Positions 57,529 to 64,000 of a stretch of DNA of 64,000 nucleotides are shown here, in pieces. Position numbers and translations under genes: made by a program. The DNA comes from Rhizobium lentis. GTDB lineage: Bacteria > Pseudomonadota > Alphaproteobacteria > Rhizobiales > Rhizobiaceae. The stretch covers positions 62,001 through 126,000 of the forward strand of contig NZ_JACHBD010000002.1 of assembly GCF_014200175.1 (NCBI RefSeq). Reading direction: 5' to 3'. The notes beneath the pieces are model-generated. The model made no database searches, had not been told where the DNA came from, and saw nothing but the letters and a program-made list of their open reading frames with translations. Within the stretch, counting starts at the first letter, position 1. Each line of letters begins with the position of its first letter.

Positions 57529-58674
57529 CTAGTTGGCGGTCGATTCGGCCGGCCGGTCGTCGCCGGTCTCGGAGCCGGGCGTGATGTCGCCGGCCTCTTT
57601 GGCGCGGCGGCGGATCGCGTGGCGCTTGCGGGTGATGCGCAGCCGTTTAATGCGGCGCGGATCGGCGTCGAGGATGTGGAATTCGAAATTCGGCAGCGCC
57701 TGGACGACCTCGCCGCGCACCGGAATGCGGCCGAGGGCCGAGAAGATCAGCCCGCCCAGCGTATCGACTTCATCGACCTGCTCGCTGATGTCGAAATCCG
57801 GCCCGATCGCTGCGGCGATCTCTTCCAGTTCGACTCGGGCGTCGGCGATGAAGACGTCTTCGGCGACGCGTTTGAACATCACTTCTTCGTCATCATGTTC
57901 GTCGTCGATGTCGCCAACCACCATTTCGACGATGTCCTCATGCGAGGCGAGACCGTCGGTGCCGCCATATTCGTCGATGACGAGTGCCATCTGCGTGCGG
58001 TTCACCTGCATCCGGCGCAACAGGTCGGAGGCCAGCATCGACGGCGGCACAAACAGGATCTTGCGGATGATGCCGGCCTCCGCCAGCGTCTTCTGCAGGT
58101 CAACGCGGGCGAGATCGAAATTCGACTTGGCCGAACGCGGCGGCTTCTGGATATTCTCAGGCGCAACGTCGATCGCCGGCACCGCGACCGCCGGTTTCGT
58201 CGGGCCGCGGCGCTTGTTGCGCGCCTGTTTGGCGACATAGGAGAGCAGGTCGCGGATATGCACCATGCCGCGCGGATCGTCGAGCGTATCGGCATAGACG
58301 GGCATGCGCGAGCGGCCGGATTCCTCGAACAGGATCATCAGCTCGCCGATGGTGATGTTCTGGTCCACCGCCTCGATATCGGCGCGCGGCACCATCACGT
58401 CGGCGACGCGCACCTCGCGGAAGCGCAGGATATTGTGCAGCATCGCCCGCTCGTCGGGCGAAAAGGCGTCGTCGCCGGCCGCGTCTGTCATCAGCGCGTC
58501 GGCCAGATCCTCTCGCAGCCGCGAGCCCTGCTGCGGGCGGAGAATGCGCGCGGCGCGCGACCAGAAGGATTGGGATCGGCCGGATGGCCGACTACTACTG
58601 CCCGCCTCGTCCGAAGAGGAGGATGACTCGGAGTCCTTGGCGTCTGCCGCCGGCTTCGTCGTAAAGTCGCTCAT
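57529..58674 (-). CDS. CBS domain-containing hemolysin/CorC family protein
   Basis: A 381-residue soluble protein with two CBS domains ([21 protein letters not shown] and [28 protein letters not shown]) and a C-terminal transporter-associated CorC_HlyC domain. It corresponds to the CorC/TlyC protein that in many proteobacteria sits between lnt and ybeY, as here. A role in Mg/Co efflux control is known for CorC; 'hemolysin' is historical. Its ATG overlaps the ybeY stop by four bases. Confidence 0.9.
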   Translation of the reverse strand: MSDFTTKPAADAKDSESSSSSDEAGSSSRPSGRSQSFWSRAARILRPQQGSRLREDLADALMTDAAGDDAFSPDERAMLHNILRFREVRVADVMVPRADIEAVDQNITIGELMILFEESGRSRMPVYADTLDDPRGMVHIRDLLSYVAKQARNKRRGPTKPAVAVPAIDVAPENIQKPPRSAKSNFDLARVDLQKTLAEAGIIRKILFVPPSMLASDLLRRMQVNRTQMALVIDEYGGTDGLASHEDIVEMVVGDIDDEHDDEEVMFKRVAEDVFIADARVELEEIAAAIGPDFDISEQVDEVDTLGGLIFSALGRIPVRGEVVQALPNFEFHILDADPRRIKRLRITRKRHAIRRRAKEAGDITPGSETGDDRPAESTAN

Positions 58675-59186
58675 GGTTCCATTTTAAGGTCTTGACCCTC
58701 GTAAGGATCAGATAGGCCGAGCTGCGCCAAAATGCGAGTCTCCAGCCCCTCCATAATTTCGGCTTCGGTACTATTCATATGATCGTAGCCGAGAAGATGC
58801 AAGAAACCGTGCACCAGGAGATGGGTCAGGTGGTCGTCGAAACTCTTTTCGAGCTCATGGGCCTCCCGCTCAACCGTCTCCCTGGCGATGATGATATCGC
58901 CGAGCATCGGGCCCGGCATTTTTCCCGGCTGAACCGGAAAGGCCGGAAAGGAGAGTACGTTGGTCGCCTTGTCCTTGCCGCGCCATTCGGCGTTGATGTC
59001 CTGGATCGAGGCGTCGTCGGTAAAGACCAGCGACACCTCGGGCGGAATCGTCGGGAAGGGCTGCTTTTCGCTATCGCGGAGATAGACCGCCGCTGCCGCG
59101 AGCACACGGCCGCAAAAAGCCAACAGCGTCTCTTCCTCGGGCCAGCCGATGTTCTCGATGCTGATTTGGATGTCGAGCTCGGCCAT
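58671..59186 (-). CDS. ybeY: rRNA maturation RNase YbeY
   Basis: A 171-residue single-strand endoribonuclease for 16S rRNA 3' maturation and ribosome quality control. The zinc motif H-x3-H-x5-H is present in [16 protein letters not shown], and [26 protein letters not shown] is the family block. Start and stop overlap the flanking phoH-like and CBS genes. Confidence 0.95.
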   Translation of the reverse strand: MAELDIQISIENIGWPEEETLLAFCGRVLAAAAVYLRDSEKQPFPTIPPEVSLVFTDDASIQDINAEWRGKDKATNVLSFPAFPVQPGKMPGPMLGDIIIARETVEREAHELEKSFDDHLTHLLVHGFLHLLGYDHMNSTEAEIMEGLETRILAQLGLSDPYEGQDLKMEP

Positions 59187-60238
59187 CAGTCCTGCCGGCT
59201 GCCGTCTTCAGCGTCGACGGCATACGTGGAATCATAGGCCCTGACGATGCGCCCGACCAGCGGATGACGCACGACGTCAGTATCCTTGAAGCGCACGATA
59301 GAGATGCCCTCGACGCCGTTCAGCAGCTGCAGGGCCTCGACCAGGCCGGATTTGACGCCGCGCGGCAGGTCGATCTGGCTCGGGTCGCCGGTGACGATCA
59401 TCCGGGAATTCTCGCCGAGGCGCGTCAGGAACATCTTCATCTGCATCGACGTGGTGTTCTGCGCTTCGTCGAGGATGATCGCGGCATTGGCAAGCGTGCG
59501 GCCGCGCATGAAGGCGAGTGGCGCGATCTCGATGACCCCGGCGGTGATCGCCCGGTCGACCTTGTCGGCGGGGATCATGTCGTAGAGCGCATCATAGAGC
59601 GGGCGAAGATAGGGATCGACCTTTTCCTTCATGTCGCCGGGCAGGAAGCCCAGGCGCTCACCGGCTTCGACGGCCGGACGCGACAGGATGATTTTCTCGA
59701 CGGCGCCGCGTTCCAGCAGCTGAGCGGCATGGGCGACGGCGAGATAGGTCTTGCCGGTGCCGGCCGGGCCGACGCCGAAGACCAGTTCGGAGCGTTCCAG
59801 CGCCCTGATATAGGCGTCCTGGGTCGGCGTGCGGGCGATGATCGTCTTCTTGCGGGTGGAAACCTGCGCCATCGTCAGCTTGGCCTTGCGCTCCATCGTC
59901 GGCAGGCTGAGCTGATCGTCGGCGGCGACCGCCATGCGGATTGCGCCCTCGACGTCGGATCGTTCCACGTTGCCGCCTTTCTGAAGTTTTTCATAGAGAT
60001 AGTCGAGCGTGCGCCGCGCCTGGTTGGTGGTCACGACATCGCCCGATATGACGACGGAATTGCCGCGCGCCCGCGCATCGATGTTGAGCCGCTCCTCGAG
60101 CAGCTTCAGGTTCTGGTCGAATTGACCGAAGAGCTCGCTGGCGAACCGATTGTTCTCGAACGTCAGGACGAAGTGATTGGTGTCGCTCGGCGTGCGGGGG
60201 TGGCGCGGTGAAGAAGAAACCAATTCTTGTCCGTTCAA
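59186..60238 (-). CDS. PhoH family protein (YbeZ-like ATPase)
   Basis: A 350-residue protein with an N-terminal KH-like region and a C-terminal PhoH P-loop ATPase: Walker [17 protein letters not shown], Walker [14 protein letters not shown], and [13 protein letters not shown]. YbeZ and YbeY act together in RNA processing in E. coli, and the genes abut here. Despite the name, phosphate-starvation control is not implied. Confidence 0.94.
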   Translation of the reverse strand: MNGQELVSSSPRHPRTPSDTNHFVLTFENNRFASELFGQFDQNLKLLEERLNIDARARGNSVVISGDVVTTNQARRTLDYLYEKLQKGGNVERSDVEGAIRMAVAADDQLSLPTMERKAKLTMAQVSTRKKTIIARTPTQDAYIRALERSELVFGVGPAGTGKTYLAVAHAAQLLERGAVEKIILSRPAVEAGERLGFLPGDMKEKVDPYLRPLYDALYDMIPADKVDRAITAGVIEIAPLAFMRGRTLANAAIILDEAQNTTSMQMKMFLTRLGENSRMIVTGDPSQIDLPRGVKSGLVEALQLLNGVEGISIVRFKDTDVVRHPLVGRIVRAYDSTYAVDAEDGSRQD

Positions 60239-60256
60239 GCGGTCGGGCTCCTTGGG

Positions 60257-61666
60257 TTAGACCGCAGCCTCTGCGCGTTCGGCAAACAGGCTGTTCGTTC
60301 CGGTTCCGGTGATTCGCACTTTAATAATGTCACCGATTTGCGATGCTTTTGCATCAACATTTACGGATTGAAGCCAGGGAGAACGTCCGATTAGCTGGCC
60401 GGGCATGCGGCCGGGCTTTTCGAGCAGCAGATCGATCTCCTTGCCGATGCAGGATTCGGCAAATTCCTGCTGCTGCTTCAAAAGAAGCGCTTGCAGGCGT
60501 TCCAGCCGTTCTGCCTTGATTTCTTCCGGCACCTGGTCCTTCAGTTCCGCACCGGGTGTGCCCGGCCGTGTCGAGTATTTGAACGAGAAGGCCTGCGCGT
60601 AGCGCACCTCTTCTACGAGTCTCAGTGTATCCTCAAAATCCGCGTCTGTCTCCCCCGGAAAGCCGGTGATGAAATCGCCCGACAGCGCGATGTCGGGCCG
60701 CACTGTGCGGATGCGTTCGATCAGCGTCAGATATTCGGCTGCCGTGTGACGCCGGTTCATCGCTTTCAGGATGCGGTCCGAGCCCGATTGCACCGGCAGG
60801 TGCAGATAGGGCATCAGCGCCCTCAAGTCGCGGTGCGCCTCGATCAGCCGGTCGTCCATGTCGCGCGGATGGCTGGTGGTATAACGCAGCCGCGCAAGGC
60901 CGGGGATCTCGGCAAGGCGGTAGAGCAGGTCGCCGAGGCTCCATGCCTCTCCCTTCGGCCCGGCGCCGTGCCAGGCATTGACGTTCTGGCCGAGCAGGGT
61001 GATCTCGCGCACGCCGGCTGAGACAAGCTTTTCGGCCTCGTCGACGATCTGGGAAATCGGCCGCGACACTTCCGAGCCGCGCGTATAGGGCACGACGCAG
61101 AAGGTGCAGAACTTGTCGCAGCCCTCCTGCACCGTCAGGAAGGCGGTGACGCCGCGGGCGCGGATCTTGCGGCTCTCGGCAATCGGCAGATGCTCGAACT
61201 TGTCCTCGATCGCGTATTCGGTGTCGACGACGCGCTGGCCCTGTTTGGCCCGCCGCAGCGCTTCCGGCAGGCGATGATAGGTCTGCGGACCGATGACGAC
61301 GTCGACGGCCGGCGCCCGGCGCAGGATCTCCTCGCCTTCGGCCTGGGCGACGCAGCCGGCAACCCCGATCATCATCTCCCTTCCGTCGGCCGCCTTCTTC
61401 TTCTTCATCTCGCGCAGCCGGCCGAGCGCGGAATAGACCTTCTCGGCCGCCTTTTCGCGGATATGGCAGGTGTTGAGCAGGACGAGGTCGGCCTCTTCCA
61501 TGTCTTCCGTCGGCTCGTAACCGTCGCGGGCGAGCGCATCGCTCATGCGCGTGGAATCATAGACGTTCATCTGGCAGCCATAGGTCTTGATGAAGACCTT
61601 GCGGCTGTTGGAGCCGTCGCGGAGTGTCTGCTCCGGGGCCTGGAGAAGGGCGCTATCCTGTGTCAT
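60257..61666 (-). CDS. miaB: tRNA-2-methylthio-N6-dimethylallyladenosine synthase
   Basis: A 469-residue radical SAM methylthiotransferase that modifies A37 of tRNAs. N-terminal UPF0004 domain with cluster Cys in [12 protein letters not shown] and [10 protein letters not shown]; radical SAM motif [16 protein letters not shown]-terminal TRAM domain ([11 protein letters not shown]). Full length. It heads the miaB-phoH-ybeY-CBS run. Confidence 0.96.
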   Translation of the reverse strand: MTQDSALLQAPEQTLRDGSNSRKVFIKTYGCQMNVYDSTRMSDALARDGYEPTEDMEEADLVLLNTCHIREKAAEKVYSALGRLREMKKKKAADGREMMIGVAGCVAQAEGEEILRRAPAVDVVIGPQTYHRLPEALRRAKQGQRVVDTEYAIEDKFEHLPIAESRKIRARGVTAFLTVQEGCDKFCTFCVVPYTRGSEVSRPISQIVDEAEKLVSAGVREITLLGQNVNAWHGAGPKGEAWSLGDLLYRLAEIPGLARLRYTTSHPRDMDDRLIEAHRDLRALMPYLHLPVQSGSDRILKAMNRRHTAAEYLTLIERIRTVRPDIALSGDFITGFPGETDADFEDTLRLVEEVRYAQAFSFKYSTRPGTPGAELKDQVPEEIKAERLERLQALLLKQQQEFAESCIGKEIDLLLEKPGRMPGQLIGRSPWLQSVNVDAKASQIGDIIKVRITGTGTNSLFAERAEAAV

Positions 61667-61725
61667 GGCCGGCTATGTAGTGGTTTTTGCCGCCCGAGAA
61701 AATCAAAATCTTGTTTTAGCAGCCG

Positions 61726-61896
61726 CGCAACGACATGCGAGAAAACAAGGAGGTAAAGCGCGAGGAGCGAATCTGAAGGAGCGCGGCGCCGCTAAAGCAT
61801 GTCGCGCAAAAGTGTGCAGCAGTTTTGCGGCAACGACATGCGTCAAAACAAAGAGCAAAGCGCGAGGAGCGAATCTGAAAGATCGCGACGCGTTTT
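61726..61896. repeat. Dispersed palindromic repeat, copy 5 (one full and one partial unit)
   Basis: The full unit (61796-61896) reads GCATGTCGCGCAAAAGTGTG, TTTTGCGGCAACGACATGCG, then AAAACAAAGAGC and GAGGAGCGAATCTGAAAGAT, ending GACGCGTTTTA. A partial unit (61726-61795) begins at GCAACGACATGCGAGAAAAC. They lie between miaB and the acyltransferase gene; the full unit overlaps that gene's stop. Confidence 0.8.
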
Positions 61897-62692
61897 AGGA
61901 AATTTCCCGCCCGCGCAGGCGGCTGTTCAAGAGGTTGCGGATGCGCGAGGCAATCGTCGCGCTCACCTCTTTGCGATTGGTGTCGGCGCGATATTCCACC
62001 GCTTCGCCGAAGGAAACCTCCGCGTCGAGGGCGCCGCATCTGACGATGTCGATCAGGTGCGGCAAGAGCTCGATATCGCCCGGCCAGGCGGCGAGCGGCC
62101 TGTGATAGCGTCCCATCGGGATGCCGTGCACGCGGGTATAGGCAATCGCCACCGGCTGCACCACGACGGTCCCCGTCGGGGAGGCGGGCACGGCCATCGC
62201 GGCGGCGCCGAACAGCGAGGATTTCACCTCCAGCAGCCGGTTGCCGTCCGAGGTCGTGCCCTCCGGGAAGAGCACGATGATTTCGCCGTCGGCCATGCGC
62301 CCGGCGATCTCATTGGCCTGATGGCCGGTTTTGCGCCGCTCCTCGCGCACGACGAAGACGCTTTTCTGCAGTTTGGCGAGCGTACCGAAGATCGGCCACT
62401 CGGCCACCTCGATCTTGGCGATGAAGGCGACGTCGGCCACGGCCGACATCACCATGATATCCATCCAGGACGAATGGTTGGAGCAGAGCATCAGCGGCCG
62501 CCGGTCTTCCAGCCTGCCGGTGACGCGCACGCGGATGCCGAGGCAATAGCAGATGATGCGGTGCCAGACGCGCGGCAGCCGGCGGCGCAGCCGCCAGTCG
62601 AAACGCAGCGCCAGCAGCTGCAGCGGTATGAGCACGATGCTGACGGCAAGGATGACGGCCGCAGCCAAAGCGATGCGCAGCCAGGCGATCAA
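61895..62692 (-). CDS. Lysophospholipid acyltransferase family protein (PlsC/OlsA-like)
   Basis: A 265-residue membrane enzyme. An N-terminal hydrophobic anchor (ALAAAVILAVSIVLIPLQLLAL) precedes the acyltransferase motifs NHSSWMD (HxxxxD), FVVREERRKTGHQ, and FPEGTTSDGNRLL. It acylates a lysophosphatidic-acid-like or, in rhizobia, lyso-ornithine-lipid acceptor; the position next to miaB and fur recalls the S. meliloti olsA region, but I cannot decide between PlsC and OlsA. Confidence 0.88.
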   Translation of the reverse strand: MIAWLRIALAAAVILAVSIVLIPLQLLALRFDWRLRRRLPRVWHRIICYCLGIRVRVTGRLEDRRPLMLCSNHSSWMDIMVMSAVADVAFIAKIEVAEWPIFGTLAKLQKSVFVVREERRKTGHQANEIAGRMADGEIIVLFPEGTTSDGNRLLEVKSSLFGAAAMAVPASPTGTVVVQPVAIAYTRVHGIPMGRYHRPLAAWPGDIELLPHLIDIVRCGALDAEVSFGEAVEYRADTNRKEVSATIASRIRNLLNSRLRGREIS

Positions 62693-62719
62693 AGGTGCTG
62701 CTCCCGGGCGGCCATTGCT

Positions 62720-63148
62720 TCAGAGATCGTCCTTCTTCAACGGAATGCCATAGAGCTCCAGGCGGTGGTCGACCAGCTGGAAGCCGTGTTCGCGGGCGAT
62801 GCGCTCCTGCAGCGCCTCGATCTCCGGCGAGCGAAATTCGATGACCGTGCCGGTTTTCAAGTCGATGAGGTGGTCGTGGTGCTCTTCCGGCACTGTTTCG
62901 TAGCGCGAGCGCCCGTCGCGGAAGTCGTGGCGGGCGATGATGCCGGCATCCTCGAACAGTTTGACGGTGCGATAGACGGTCGAGATCGAGATTTTCGCAT
63001 CGACTTTCACCGAGCGGCGGTAGAGCTCTTCGACGTCGGGATGGTCTGCCGAATCTTCCAGGATACGCGCGATCACGCGGCGCTGCTCGGTCATGCGCAT
63101 GCCGCGTTCGGCGCAAAGCTCCTCAAGGGTCTTGGCTACATCAGGCAT
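62720..63148 (-). CDS. fur: Fur family regulator (rhizobial Fur/Mur, likely Mn-responsive)
   Basis: A 142-residue metalloregulator nearly identical in layout to the R. leguminosarum Fur protein: winged helix with RMTEQRRVIARILEDSADHPDVEEL and ISTVYRTVKLFEDAGII, and the metal site region PEEHHDHLIDLKTG. It lacks the C-terminal Cys zinc site of many Fur proteins. In Rhizobium this protein is known to act as Mur, repressing the Mn transporter genes, while iron is handled by RirA and Irr. Confidence 0.93.
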   Translation of the reverse strand: MPDVAKTLEELCAERGMRMTEQRRVIARILEDSADHPDVEELYRRSVKVDAKISISTVYRTVKLFEDAGIIARHDFRDGRSRYETVPEEHHDHLIDLKTGTVIEFRSPEIEALQERIAREHGFQLVDHRLELYGIPLKKDDL

Positions 63149-63231
63149 GGCCCGCCTTCAAAAATATTCGCGTTTCGACAACGCCCGCACGGTCGTCGCG
63201 CCAGCCGGCCTGTCATCTCTCTGCCACGGAA

Positions 63232-63726
63232 CTACCGAAGAACGCGCTTCATGACAAGCGCCGTGGAAAGGACGCCGTTTTCCTGCTTGTAGTAGCCTTG
63301 GCGCTCGCCGACCTTCTCGAAGCCGAGCTTGCGGTAGAGGCCGAGTGCGGCCGTATTGCCGTTGTCGACCTCGAGAAACATGCTCTCACCGCCGCGCGCC
63401 CGCGCCTCCCGCATCGCCGCCTGCATCAGCCGCCAGCCGAGCCCGGAACGGGCGACCTTTGCCTGCACGGCGACCGTCAGGATTTCCGCCTCGCCGGCGA
63501 CCTGGCGGGCAAGAATGAAGCCGGGCAGCGGCTTTTTCAGGATGGCATTGGTCTGGCGCGCGACGAAGCCGAACACGGTCTCCTGCGACAGCAGGCTGTG
63601 GAACTCGCCGTCGCCCCAGGGCCTTGCGAAACGCTCGCCATGCAGCACGGCGACGTCGCGGCAATCCTCGCGCTCCATGGCGATGATCTCGAATTCCGGC
63701 TTCAGCGTCAGATAGGCTTCCAGCAT
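63232..63726 (-). CDS. rimI: Ribosomal protein alanine N-acetyltransferase
   Basis: A 164-residue GNAT enzyme. Acetyl-CoA-binding motif A is VARSGLGWRLMQAAMREARARG, and the C-terminal FLEVDNGNTAALGLYRKLGFEKVGERQGYY is the RimI pattern. It acetylates the N-terminal Ala of S18 in E. coli. It starts two bases after tsaB, the usual tsaB-rimI pair. Confidence 0.9.
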   Translation of the reverse strand: MLEAYLTLKPEFEIIAMEREDCRDVAVLHGERFARPWGDGEFHSLLSQETVFGFVARQTNAILKKPLPGFILARQVAGEAEILTVAVQAKVARSGLGWRLMQAAMREARARGGESMFLEVDNGNTAALGLYRKLGFEKVGERQGYYKQENGVLSTALVMKRVLR

Positions 63727-63728
63727 GG

Positions 63729-64000
63729 TTACACTCGTCGCGCAATCGCATATCCGGCCTGCGGTTTGGCATCCGGTCCGCGCAGATAAAGGGGCTTTGG
63801 CTTTCCGGCATCGGCCGCGGCGGCAGCACCGAGGCGCGCCACCACCGAAATCGGAAAAACGTTGGCATGGTTGCCGCCGGCGTCCGCCTTCAGGAGCGGC
63901 GTTGCCGAACCGGTGATCTCGCCGTCGAAGCCGGCGGCGAAAGCCTGGGCCTCGGCGACGCTTGCCGCCCGGGCTGCATCGAGCGGAGAACCATCCGCCG
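63729..64000 (-). CDS. tsaB: tRNA t6A synthesis protein TsaB (5' end outside window)
   Basis: Only the last 90 codons lie in the window. The frame ends LYLRGPDAKPQAGYAIARRV, matching the C-terminal YLR.PDAK motif of TsaB, the partner of TsaD in threonylcarbamoyl-adenosine synthesis. The stop is two bases before the rimI start, the order seen in many proteobacteria. No track-level frame was available; I read it from the minus strand. Confidence 0.85.
   Translation of the reverse strand, partial: ADGSPLDAARAASVAEAQAFAAGFDGEITGSATPLLKADAGGNHANVFPISVVARLGAAAAADAGKPKPLYLRGPDAKPQAGYAIARRV

Noticed and set aside
61587..61898. 103-codon frame between miaB and the acyltransferase
   Set aside because: Most of it is translated repeat sequence (KARGANLK occurs twice), so it reflects the dispersed repeat rather than a gene.

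Overview
The window is a high-GC alphaproteobacterial chromosome segment. Protein sequences (GshB, DnaA with its long Ala/Pro-rich linker, a Fur/Mur protein matching the Rhizobium type, the metK-XRE-lnt-ybeY-phoH-miaB-plsC-fur-rimI-tsaB run) and the dispersed palindromic intergenic repeats all point to Rhizobium, most likely the R. etli / R. leguminosarum group. I found no tRNA, rRNA or CRISPR array. About 64 protein genes are real; nearly all long overlapping frames are antisense or out-of-frame shadows.

Layout. 1-10.4 kb: a cut-off histidine phosphatase, a PmtA-type phospholipid methyltransferase, a DUF72 protein, dnaN, rsmI-yraN, a cupin and gshB. Downstream of gshB lies a lower-GC accessory insert (about 6521-10058) carrying an IS3-type remnant and a 997-residue NACHT (NLR-like) NTPase, a class known to give antiphage defence in bacteria. 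The insert is bounded on both sides by the last 257/256 bp of the gshB region, so a displaced gshB 3' end sits just before comM. 10.4-29.6 kb: comM, cysK, LysE and EamA exporters with an AsnC-type regulator, two tandem secreted paralogues of unknown function, dut, prfC, GFA protein, S10 peptidase, a CynX/NimT exporter with its FadR/GntR regulator (31-bp operator palindrome), a 23-codon micro-ORF with its own terminator, a class II glutamine amidotransferase, coaBC, and an SDR/LysR/MFS/VOC group.

29.65-37.16 kb: six co-directional genes (minus strand) that look like histidine and pyrimidine catabolism but differ at key residues: an ammonia-lyase homologue lacking the MIO-forming Ala-Ser-Gly, a hydantoinase-like amidohydrolase, an M20 carbamoylase, a DUF917 thiohydantoin desulfurase, a TfoX-like protein and a urocanase homologue without the usual active-site Cys. 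This gene set matches the five-step ergothioneine-to-glutamate pathway reconstituted in vitro for other soil bacteria, and I propose that role here.

37.3-64 kb is core genome: ubiB-ubiE, mutM, an enoyl-CoA hydratase, rpsT, a long dnaA leader and dnaA, a saccharopine-dehydrogenase-like gene, hemW-rdgB-VOC-rph, hrcA-grpE, nucleoside hydrolase, an RpoH-type promoter with hsp20 and DUF1150, trmB-metK, an XRE regulator, lnt, a CBS/CorC protein, ybeY, phoH, miaB, an acyltransferase, fur/mur, rimI and a cut-off tsaB. Several copies of a palindromic repeat (core AAAGTGTG...GGTTTT) sit between these genes.
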